Assembly: GCA_014843695.1 (NCBI GenBank)
Contig: CM026403.1
Location: 48,101,927 to 48,165,926 of the forward strand
Length of the DNA stretch: 64,000 bases
Origin: Archivesica marissinica
Taxonomy: Eukaryota; Mollusca; Bivalvia; Venerida; Vesicomyidae
Reading direction: 5' to 3'
Every line of letters starts with the position of its first letter. Position 1 is the first letter of the stretch. Made by a program: the position numbers and the translations under genes. The notes beneath the pieces are model-generated. The model was given only the letters and a program-made list of their open reading frames with translations. It searched no databases and was not told the origin of the DNA. Below are positions 55,478 to 64,000 of this stretch, in pieces.

Positions 55478-58400
55478 ATGGCGGAAACTATAGTTCGACT
55501 TGCGGAATGCGATGTGAAAGGTGCGATTTTGCCACTGATTGTCGTCGAAGACAACAGCCTTCCTGATCTTATTCGATGGCTACATTGTCGTGGATTTAGT
55601 GCGTCTAAATCAGAATCGAAGAAACGACTGATAGAAAGGTAAATTACTCGTTACAAAACACAGTCGTTCTTGTGTACAAAAAAATCATTTTTCAGTGAAC
55701 AATATTTCCTCTCGATTGTGTTTTAGTGGTTTATTATCTCACTGTCGTTAGAATTAACGCCATAATGTAATAATGTACTTACTTTATCGGCAGAAAATAA
55801 TTGTTTACATGTGAAATTACAATGATTCTATTTTACCTAGATTTATCAGTTTATATGATAATACTAGTAATGGTAGTGTTGAACAAGGTGTTGGAGATTT
55901 CGTCTAACGATAGGATTCGTCTATTTTGGTTTGTAGAATCCAGTATCGGTACAAGATACAGAAGACTTAATTTTGAGTCGGAGATACATGTAGAACATTA
56001 GTTTAATTTGCATGAAGCTAATTCCTGACTAAATCCATATTCCGACCATGTTAACATAACATGTGTTATTTATGTTCAAACCCATGCAGGAACCCGAGAA
56101 GGCTTAAAAAAGCGACCTAAGCGGCTAAACAGTACTAAGCAATGTGTATGAGATGCCTGTATGTGCCTTGACCGAGTATCGAACCTGGATCCATTCAACT
56201 CCAAATCTGATGTTGGACCATGGATGCTAGTGTCTGTAAATGGAGACACAAAGATTAAAATCCATTCAACTCCAAATCTGATGTTGGACCATGGATGCTA
56301 GTGTCTGTAAATGGAGACACAAAGATTAAAATCTTATGCCATATTAAAAGAGAATCGATATAATGTTCATTTGTATGACATCAATCAGTATGCCATGCTA
56401 TATTTGCATTAATACAGTATCGGTGCAGGTCTGGGAATGTAGAATAGCTATTAAATCTTTATATATAAATTAATATGCGCTCATAATGTGTCCCATTTCG
56501 TTTTCAGAGTGAAGGATTTACAAGGCAGTGGGCTGTCTAAGTTTGTTGTGGACCCAGATGGTGAAGGCAGACAGAGTGTGTTGCAGCCGTTAAACATCCA
56601 ACAGCTAGCAGAAATTCCAAAAGCTGAAGTAAGAAAATGGACAGATGACCTGACAAATCTACCTGGTTCTGTGAGATATGTGTCAGTTGTCGAGTATCTG
56701 GTGAAACGACGAGTGACTTTGATCACCAGGGAACATGACGGCAATGAGTCGGATATTGAGGAGGTGCTTCTTCCCACTGCTGAAAAGCCCCTCAGGAAGG
56801 GTTACAACTTTTTCAAGTCTGGACATATCGACGATATGAAGGTGTGTAAGTTGGACATGGTTACACATGTTACTGCCATGGTACTGGCATCATACCGTGA
56901 GAGAAAATACAGAACTGATATTGTATTTGACAATAGGTCTGGTCTTGTGATGACGGCTAAATGTACATGTGTAGCCGGACATGGTGGTAAATGCAATCAC
57001 ATTGCTGGTGTTCTGTTTGGAGTTATCGACTTTGTAAACAGCTACATACAGGGAGCAGAAAGCTGCACATCACAGGAGCAGAAATGGCATCAACCATCCA
57101 GGAAGGCGAAGAAGATGACAAAGCCACTCAAAATAGGTATGTATATATGATTGACTCTGTTTCAAACAATATAATTCCTAAAGTACTGTGATATTCATAC
57201 ACAAGTACCTGAGCAGAGGATCGATATGTATGTACATAATTTTATGTCTCTAATTCTACATGTTGCAAAGTAACATTACAATTGCGACAGTGCATATTCT
57301 ACCCAATAATGTGTATGCACCTGTCCTCCTTGTCATATAGAGTCTGTTGTCATGAAAATGTTTTTCCTTATTAAATTGATATTTCCTGTATATTATACTG
57401 AAAGTTGACACATATTTACCGAAAATTGTCATCCGACATCCAAAAATGTATTGATTCTGAAAATTTAGCCAACATCCGAAATTTTCATTAAATTCCAAGA
57501 TTGGGACAAATATTCATGATTATGTTCACATACATTTTCAGGGGATCGAGTTGTTCAACGACATGTGTTTGGCAGGAAACTGAAACGAAAACGAGCACTG
57601 GAGAACTACGAGACCTATGACTCCCGTGTCCGGTCTACAAAGCGTGCGTGTATAGACGACACCAAGGCAGCTCCGAGATGTCTGCAGAATACCAGGCATT
57701 ACACTGGTCTACTCCAGGTATTAATTCTTGTGTCTATCAGACTCTATCTGTTGAGATCGCCTGCTCACCGTCAACCAACAAGCTTGAACCATAGATGTAG
57801 ATTTGTGTGGTACATTTATTTATTTTAACCCCCTGATCAACTCCTGAAGTATATTAGTCACTTTATAACCCCCCACCGGAATTGATATAGTGTTATTCCT
57901 CTGGAGCCATTTTTCTCAGTATCAAACTATGTCATTTTGGGGTGAAATTTTATGAAACTTAAAAATATGTATCAGTATTGTGTGATGATGCTCGTGCACT
58001 TTAAGTGGGGATAGGCCCAGAAACACCAGCGGCACTTCTTAGTAAACAATGCGTGTATTTGTTTGTAACACAAGTGTACATATATGTCCATTGTTTCAGC
58101 TACTTGACTCCAGCACAGATACAGCTAGTGAGGGTGAGACTGACAGTTCACTTGGTGCTGAAACAAGGACACAGATTCTTCCTGAAGAAGCGGTGTTGAA
58201 CAAGCTCCAGGTACATAATGCATTTAACACAATCATGAGTGGGATCTATCCGTTTGAAACAAAAGTCTAACCATAGTGGATTAGTGCTTGGTACATGTAG
58301 ATCACGTGTCTTGGTTGTAACAGTCTCTATTTAGTATACAGTCGAGTCGTGAGTTGACCTCTATTAAGCAGACACCTGTGTTTAGCAGCCATTTTCTGCA

Positions 58401-59413
58401 AATCCCTTGGCTGGCTGCTTATGACAGAATTGGACTGTACAGCCTAAAGTTAGTAACACACATAATAACACAATGCAGAGTATAATGATGGACTAAAAGT
58501 AATGTTGAAAATTGTGTTGATCACCAATCGACCGGATCGGTTTCAAATGACCACCGTTGGTTTCATCATATCCAACTTTATGTATTGATATGAGTCTGTC
58601 GGCAGGAATTTGTCAAATAAGTCTGTCTGCAGGAATTTGTCGAATAAGTCTGTCGGCAGGAATTTGTCGAATGTCCAGTAACATTATTTCTACAGCCGTA
58701 TATAAACATTGTATTTCCAGGTGACCAGGTACAAGAGGGACAGCATTCAGCAACATACTGTTGGTCAAGCCACCAACCCCATTTGGTTTAGAGAGAGGAA
58801 GGGATGCATCACGGCCAGTAATGCAAAGAAATTTGTTGGGAATGGTAACGTTCACAACCTAGTAAAAAATGTCATCACTGTTAAAAAACCTTCAATAACA
58901 AGGATTCCTGCAATGGCATACGGAATTCAAAATGAAGGTGCAGCAGTACAGAAGTATGTTGACCAGAAACAGTCAGCTGGTGAACTTGTAATTGTCACTG
59001 AATGTGGGCTATTTGTAGATGCCAACTATGGCCAGCTGGCGGGTAGCCCAGACAGGCTAGTGGACGAGGATGGTGTCCTTGAGGTGAAGTGTTTGTATTC
59101 ATGTCAAGATATCAACAGTGTCGATGACTTGATTGAGACAAATTTCAGGAAATCTGCCTTCCCTGTGAAAATAATAAATGGGGCACCTGCATTGAAAGAG
59201 AAGCATGCTTATTATTATCAAGTCCAGATGCAAATGGCGGTAACAGAGAGGAAGTGGTGCGACTTTGTGTTGTTCACAAATATGGAGTGTGATGTGATGA
59301 TCATTCGAGTTGCATTCGACAAAGAGTTCTGGGAAAGAATACGCCACAAGTTATTAGCATTCCACAACAATCACATAGTTCCAGCTTTAGTAGCACAGGG
59401 ATTTTATAAATAG
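55478..59413 (+). CDS. SAP-like/SWIM zinc finger/YqaJ exonuclease protein of the transposon
   Basis: Five in-phase exons: 55478-55638, 56508-57136, 57542-57717, 58100-58210, 58721-59413, giving 589 residues with no lesion. Residues ~28-53 (LPDLIRWLHCRGFSASKSES) resemble a SAP-type DNA-binding helix pair. Residues 206-218 are a SWIM finger, CTCVAGHGGKCNH (CxCx7CxH). Exons 3-4 are a basic then acidic linker (GRKLKRKRA; TASEGETDSS). Residues ~360-589 are a YqaJ/lambda-exonuclease fold: NEGAAV (Glu431), GSPDRLV (Asp470), LEVKC (Glu480, Lys482) and YYYQVQMQM (Gln526), i.e. all expected PD-(D/E)xK residues. Start chosen at the first ATG after the TIR (AACAAATATGGCGG). Likely an accessory DNA-processing enzyme for transposition; its exact role is unknown. 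Confidence 0.85.
56080..56225 (-). mobile_element. tRNA-derived SINE (GTGGTCCAGCGGTAGAG family)
   Basis: On the minus strand: CAGATTTGGAGTTGAATGG, then CAGGTTCGATACTCGGTCA (B-box) and CATTGCTTAGTACTGTTTAG. Lies in intron 1 of the YqaJ gene. Its head is part of a ~70-bp tandem duplication (56188-56330). Confidence 0.7.
56188..56330 (+). repeat. ~71-bp tandem duplication
   Basis: Two identical copies of a unit starting ATCCATTCAACTCCAAATCT and ending GGAGACACAAAGATTAAA. Confidence 0.9.
58337..58441. mobile_element. Short TACAGTC MITE
   Basis: Ends TACAGTCGAGTC and GAATTGGACTGTA are inverses; the interior shares AGCAGCCATTTTCTG and TTGGCTGGCTGCTT with 3360-3539. In intron 4 of the YqaJ gene. 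A ~31-bp triplicate (GTCTGTCGGCAGGAATTTGT) follows at 58592-58670. Confidence 0.75.
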
Positions 59414-60290
59414 AAATGTTGAACATATTTCAATAACAATTATAAATGTCAATAATGTTTATTTTTCATTTCACCTTGGCTATCCACAATCATACACCAG
59501 TTATAATATCAAATATTACAATGTTTACATCATGTACATGTAATAGCATGAAATAATACACAAGTGTCTTTGTAAAAAACATGATGTGGGCAGAGATATA
59601 GTGTACTAGTTTAGTTCATACAAAATTGCGAAACATGTTTTTACAACATTAATCACAATCGAGACCTCATTCCTGATGGAATCCATCGTCATTAGGGAGA
59701 GATAAGTGGAAATGCGGAATTTAATCTTCAATCTATGCTTCTGGTGGAATGTAATGCCGGTTATATACATGCTAGTCGTGAACAACCACTGTAGACCATT
59801 ATGAAATATCAGTGATGTGCTAAATTTTTGGTTTCGCCACTTTAATACATATTTTATATATACATGTATATAAAAGTGTATAACTAGTTTCACAGAACTC
59901 CCAAATTGAATATCGCCATGGATATATATATTGAACAATCATCTTAACGTGGCATGCCGTAATTATCCTTATGCTGTCGGATTAGCGCAGTGGTTATCAT
60001 GCTTGCTTCTCACCAATGCAACCCGGGTTTAATCACCAGGCTGGGAAGTTTGTGAGATGGTGACACTGTAATCAATTACAGTAGTTATCCTAAAATTTGA
60101 GCATGTGTTCAAATTAAATGTAGGTAATGGAAGAGCAGTCTGATCGATTTTGCACTGCTCAGGCACAGGTCATAATTTTTAAGGTAATTATTGTCCTGTG
60201 TGTATTGAGTATTTGGTACAAATCACTACTCTGAATCAACCAATGGTGGCCAGAACAATACTAACCGAGCACACAATTGAAAAATGTCAT
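59414..60290. other. Convergent intergenic region of the transposon with SINE fragments
   Basis: 59600-59720 is a minus-strand fragment of the CTCATTCCTGATGGAATCC SINE, and 59975-60065 a plus-strand head of the TAGCGCAGTGG SINE (GCAACCCGGGTTTAATCACC). No gene. AATAA-type polyadenylation context lies downstream of each stop, but none is distinctive. Confidence 0.65.
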
Positions 60291-63107
60291 TTATATGATT
60301 CCAGTATGTGATTGGCACCTTCCGGGACATGGCACCTTCCGGGACAAAATATGCCACTGTTTTATGCGCCCCATCATGCGTTCTACATGTATCCCAACAC
60401 GTGCAATGGCAACAGACTCTACAAGTTCCTGCACCCCCATCTGTTTTTTGTCATGTAAAAAATGTGGCGTCACCAAACGAACTTTATTGTGTTTTGCCAG
60501 TCCTTCCTTACCAGTAAATCCTCTGTCGGCCATTATTGCATCATAGGGTTCCAATTTCTGTAGGAGGCCACAGTCGTAAACAATCTGATTGTCTGAGATG
60601 CTCCCTTCAAACAAGTCGGACACAAATGTGGGAATTCCATTGGGACTAATTCCAACAAGACCTTTCAGAGTATTATTCCCCTTGTATGTTGAGTATGTAG
60701 CTGCTTGGACCTCAAAGTCACTTGGCCGCTCAAGAGCTATCTCAGTGCAATCAATGATCACACGCACGTCACGGTACATATGCTTAAAGACACGTGGACT
60801 GTGCTTTCTTACTCTTGACTTTGACATCCATATGTCAATATCTTTGAGAACACTACACATGAAGTTTACCCATGTTATGAACACACGTGATACTTGAGCA
60901 TCAGAAATTTTGAACCTCTCGGCGAAGTCCAAAATAGCAGATCCCTGTTTCAGTTTGATTAATGTCATGAACATTTCATCGATAGGTAACATATTTCTCC
61001 TCGGGCCACACTTGTCACCATCTTTTTCAGCGTTATTGTCTGAACCCCAATATGTCAGACTGTGTACCTCCGGTTCAAGCATTGTAGTGTAGAACATTTT
61101 CAGAGCATCGTAACTATAAAATCCAGTCCAAAATCTAATGTCATTGTCTGACCCCTCAAAGCGCCCAAGGCAGAATCTATCCAATGACCGCAATTCCACT
61201 ACACTGTCAAACTGTTCCTTTACATTAATCAGAAGATGTGTAACAGACTTCAGAAGCTTTGTGAGAGTAGATATGTCCTGCATGTCCTTAGTTGAATCAA
61301 GTTTATTTAAGATGTCTTGCAAAAGGGACTGTGTGTCATCTTTCATGAGGAGGTTGGTTTCTCCATAGTATACCATGGGTTGCTGTAAAAGAAGCACACA
61401 GATATCAATATATGCTGCCTACTATTTAAGCAAACAACTATATAATATAATACCCACACATTAATAACATTACATTTACTGTGTTGTGTGTGTTTCCATT
61501 CAAACAAACCGTATTATTACAGAATACCTTCCACGACAGTTTGATGTTTTACTTGATAAATAATACAAAATACACCTGTATTTATGATAATTATTTTACT
61601 GAAATAAAACTGTTCACCCCAGTCCTGTAAATATATTTTATATAATGTTTTATTATGTGATTATGTAATATGTACAAGTCTGATAATAAAATGTCGTTCT
61701 AATCTGTTTAAACAATTGTGTTTTTATCTTAATTAGAAACAGTCCGTGGTCCAGTGGTAGAGCGTCAGATTTGGAATCAATCAGTCCCAGGTTCGATACT
61801 CGGTCAGGCCACATATGTAGTGTCATTGAGCAAGACACCTCACACACATTGCTTAGTACTGGTTAACCACTTAGGAGGGCTAAGCTTGCCCAGGAAAACA
61901 TGTCTACGTCCCCGCAAGGGGTTTGACATTAATGGAACATACATACAACAGTGTATAACATGGGTAAACTTCATGTGTAGTGTTCTCAAAGATATTGACA
62001 TATGGATGTCAAAGTCAAGAGTAAGAAAGCACAGTCCACGTGTCTTTAAGCATATGTACCGTGACGTGCGTGTGATCATTGATTGCACTGAGATAGGCCG
62101 AGATTTCTCATATGGATGGATCAGTGGGTCTCTACATAGGTATGTGGAGTTGACTGTGACCCATGTATACCAATAAACATCTGGGTAGAACAAGAAGACG
62201 GTTGTTGAGATAATTCACATAATTATCCCCCTGATTGGTAACCGACTCGACCGACACTCTCCGTATCTGTCTAATACTGTCGAAACATAGCATTTATACG
62301 ATACCTCATTTACTTCACGTTGGGGTTGGTCCGTCACACAAGCAGATTCATCGAGTGCCACCGCATAGCATTCCTGTGAATTTTGTTCTTGTGTCAAATT
62401 TCCAGCTCCACTGCTTTTTAGTTCCAACAAGGCAGTCTACAACAGAACAGAAGTCAAAATGTACATAGTTGTTTTAAATACACATGTATAGCAACCAATT
62501 AGGGACAACTCGTCGGAGGGACTGTAAATAAGTTGAAGTACACCAACAAACATAGGATTGGTTGAGATTTAGAGAATGATTGAGTAAAATAAGTGGGTGG
62601 GGTATTGGTTTTGCATATAACAGTGTGTGCATATTTCTTGCCGTTTATTTTAAATATAATTTAAATAAATGTAAAATTGGATATAAATGCATTAATTTCG
62701 ATTAAAATACTACTGAAACATACCGCAGCAACTCGTCTGGACACGCGCTTGCTTCTAGGTGTCTGACCAAAATCGTCAACGTCGGCCCTGCGTTTGGCCA
62801 TTCCTGGTGTGTTGACCTTCATCCGTCGCCCTGTAGTTTTCATATTGTATCTGTTGACAACGTCTGGCCATTCTATCGACCATGGGAATATCGATGGAGT
62901 GTGTACATCATAAGTCTTTACACCACCGACGAAATGTAAGCTACAAACAGTCGTGTGTTTTGAAGCTACCTTCAGATTGACGTTTCTGATCAAATGTATC
63001 CATGTTTGGCGCGATTTCTTTTCACTCGGCAACTTGTAGAATCTTAATTCCGTATGGCCTCTGCTTTCCCCCGGGCATCCAGGTATGTAACAGTTAGCGT
63101 GAACCAT
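60291..63107 (-). CDS. THAP-DDE_Tnp_4 transposase of the transposon (C-terminus altered)
   Basis: Three phase-0 exons: 62724-63107, 62305-62436, 60291-61382. Exon 1 is a THAP domain (CYIPGCPG, WIHLIRN, VCSLHF) plus basic RRADVDDFGQTPRSKRVSRR. Exon 2 is an acidic/Gln-rich linker. Exon 3 has the HTH-like FAERFKISDAQVSRVFITW and the DDE core: VRVIIDCTEIAL (Asp), GSISDNQIV (Asp), DAIMADRGFTG and ARVGIHVERMMGR (Glu). All catalytic residues are present. A 17-bp tandem duplication at 60314-60346 shifts the frame after SRKVP, replacing the usual last ~30 residues by CPGRCQSHTGII. Activity is therefore uncertain. Introns hold a SINE and an inverted copy of exon 3. Confidence 0.87.
61740..61948 (+). 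mobile_element. tRNA-derived SINE (GTGGTCCAGTGGTAGAG family)
   Basis: A-box GTGGTCCAGTGGTAGAGCG, B-box AGGTTCGATACTC, body TGTAGTGTCATTGAGCAAGA and TTAGTACTGGTTAACCACTT, end CGCAAGGGGTTTGACATTAA. It directly precedes the inverted exon copy at 61955. Confidence 0.83.
61955..62096 (+). repeat. 142-bp inverted copy of transposase exon 3
   Basis: Exact reverse complement of 60737-60878 over 142 bp, without indels or mismatches that I could find. It encodes, on the plus strand, the same VNFMCSVLKDIDIWMSK... to VIIDCTEI peptide. It lies in intron 2 of the minus-strand gene, so the pre-mRNA has both sense and antisense segments ~1.1 kb apart. Confidence 0.92.
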
Positions 63108-63233
63108 CTTAATTGTACAAAACTTCGATTGTTATCGCGTTCTTATGTGACCCGCATTGGTAAATAATAAACATGGCGGAATAAACCCCCCCTGTAACGA
63201 TCCCACAATGCTTAGCGAGCACTGTTTTGTTTA

Positions 63234-63262
63234 CATGCGTGACGTCATCGTGTCGTAGGGCT
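63234..63262 (-). promoter_or_regulatory. Right TIR with CRE-like palindrome
   Basis: Inverse of the left TIR. TGACGTCA at 63240-63247 and the subterminal ATCCCACAATGC at 63200-63211 mirror the left end. The transposase start codon is ~130 bp inside, on the minus strand. Confidence 0.6.
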
Positions 63263-63499
63263 ATTAACATACCGACATTTTTCAAGAAAAAAAATAGAAT
63301 GTCGGGAGAAACAGTCATTAGAGACCGTAAGATTGCAAGCAAACGTGTGCACATAGAACGTATAATTGGCCTAGCAAAAACATTTAAAATATTAACTCTA
63401 CCATTGAGTGCTACCGAGACAAAGTTGTCCACTGAGATTATATTCACTTGTTTCATGCTATGTAATTTCAGATCTAGTATTGTTTCCAAATATGCATAG
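63263..63499 (+). pseudogene. THAP-DDE transposase, 3' part (continues 55391)
   Basis: Frame INIPTFFKKKNRMSGE followed by IASKRVHIERIIGLAK (catalytic Glu context) and a final IFTCFMLCNFRS, stop TAG. This is the expected continuation of ...DIFAPRDI at 55384-55386. Removing the intervening element and one copy of AT makes the frame continuous. Confidence 0.85.
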
Positions 63500-63514
63500 T
63501 TTGTGGAAGTCGTG

Positions 63515-63830
63515 ATAAATATAAGTTGTGAGAACTTGTTTCGCAATCTAGCTAAAATAAATGTGTATGAACTAAATACAGTATGACTATCAACCTTGCA
63601 GTGGACAAAAAGGCAGAACAAATTATTATACAGTGCAGTATAAGTTTGTTTAGTTTATACAAATTTATTTAGCTTATATTACACGTCCTTACAACTCTCA
63701 CATCTCATTCCTGATGGAAGCCGTCGCCACAAGATCGAGAGAAGAGGCATGTGGAATTTAAATGCCGCGCCCCAGGGCATAATCGTAATGGCTACAGCTG
63801 GGCTCAAACTGGGGGCGGGGGGGATTCACA
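63515..63830. mobile_element. SINE fragments in opposite orientations
   Basis: 63515-63585 is a plus-strand tail (TTGTTTCGCAATCTAGCTAA). 63640-63830 is a minus-strand copy of the same family (CTCATTCCTGATGGAAGCC, B-box region CAGCTGGGCTCAAACTG). They follow the end of the split transposase. Confidence 0.7.
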
Positions 63831-64000
63831 TCTGAAGCGGGAAAAAACAAGATGTGTCTTCTTGTTATAATTATAAGTAAATAGTCTTGTGTGGTGTGTA
63901 TAAATAAAATACTGTTTAAGCTAATTCAATACCGTATGTTGTTTTTGCCTATAGATAACTTTGTTAAAAGTTGATTCGAAATGTCCAGTGTTGCTTAAGT

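Larger units (their letters stand above)
55392..63262. mobile_element. 7.87-kb Harbinger/ISL2EU-like transposon with transposase and YqaJ-nuclease genes
   Basis: Boundaries come from the split reading frame of the host transposase. The ends read AGGGCTATTTCACGATGACG and, inverted, AGCCCTACGACACGATGACG, with 18-19 of ~24 bases matching. The apparent 2-bp target duplication is AT. Subterminal GCATTCTGGGAT / GCATTGTGGGAT also repeats. Two convergent genes: SAP/SWIM/YqaJ (55478-59413, plus) and THAP-DDE transposase (60291-63107, minus). A 2-bp duplication together with a THAP/IS5-like transposase resembles what I recall of the ISL2EU group; this needs checking. SINEs and a MITE have inserted since. 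Confidence 0.82.

Noticed and set aside
58613..58855. Minus-strand gene overlapping the YqaJ exon
   Set aside because: Shadow frame of the spliced plus-strand exon, whose phases and catalytic motifs are clear.
61754..62176. Plus-strand coding gene with a transposase-like segment
   Set aside because: It is a SINE followed by the inverted 142-bp exon copy; the flanking frame is unrelated sequence.

Overview
This is an intron-rich, AT-rich animal genome segment with no bacterial features. It carries GT-AG spliced exons, tRNA-derived SINEs, MITEs, cut-and-paste transposons and very long minisatellites. The host exons (a KIF22-type kinesin, an LRRC74-like leucine-rich-repeat protein), the SINE types and the dispersed repeats suggest a mollusc, probably a bivalve. 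The species cannot be fixed from the sequence alone. Three runs of exactly 1000 N (2262-3261, 27852-28851, 49461-50460) are placeholder gaps, and each abuts a minisatellite.

Layout. 1-2261 holds two minus-strand exons of an LRR gene, a SINE and two minisatellites. 4167-15387 is the 3' part of a KIF22 orthologue on the plus strand (seven exons in consistent phase), and nearly every large intron is filled by its own minisatellite. 15.9-24.3 kb is a nested transposon stack: a broken DDE transposase gene (minus strand), then a pogo-like element, then a 2.19-kb TIR element. A further LRR exon (plus) lies at 24510-24677, followed by the same 35-bp minisatellite as at 1.65-2.26 kb but inverted. The LRR exons on either side of the gaps join in phase only if the contig 1-2261 is flipped and placed after 27851, so the scaffold is probably mis-ordered here.

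28.9-34.6 kb carries four exons of a tyrosine-recombinase-like gene with a SANT/Myb-like C-terminus, interrupted by SINEs and a 48-bp minisatellite. 34.6-53 kb has no convincing host gene. It holds hairpin MITEs, piggyBac-like MITEs, a second and nearly identical copy of the 2.19-kb TIR element, a split 98-bp satellite and a Mutator-like transposase fragment.

53.8-63.5 kb is the most informative region. A decayed THAP-DDE (PIF/Harbinger-like) transposase gene is split near its 3' end by a 7.87-kb transposon (55392-63262) with matching terminal inverted repeats. That transposon has two convergent genes, each starting just inside a TIR: an apparently intact 589-residue SAP-like/SWIM/YqaJ-nuclease protein (plus), and a three-exon THAP-DDE transposase (minus) whose last residues are altered by a 17-bp duplication. 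Intron 2 of the transposase also holds a 142-bp inverted copy of its own exon 3, so its pre-mRNA could fold into long double-stranded RNA. The presumed logic is a transposase plus an accessory lambda-exonuclease-like nuclease in one mobile unit. The intronic hairpin could lead to self-silencing.
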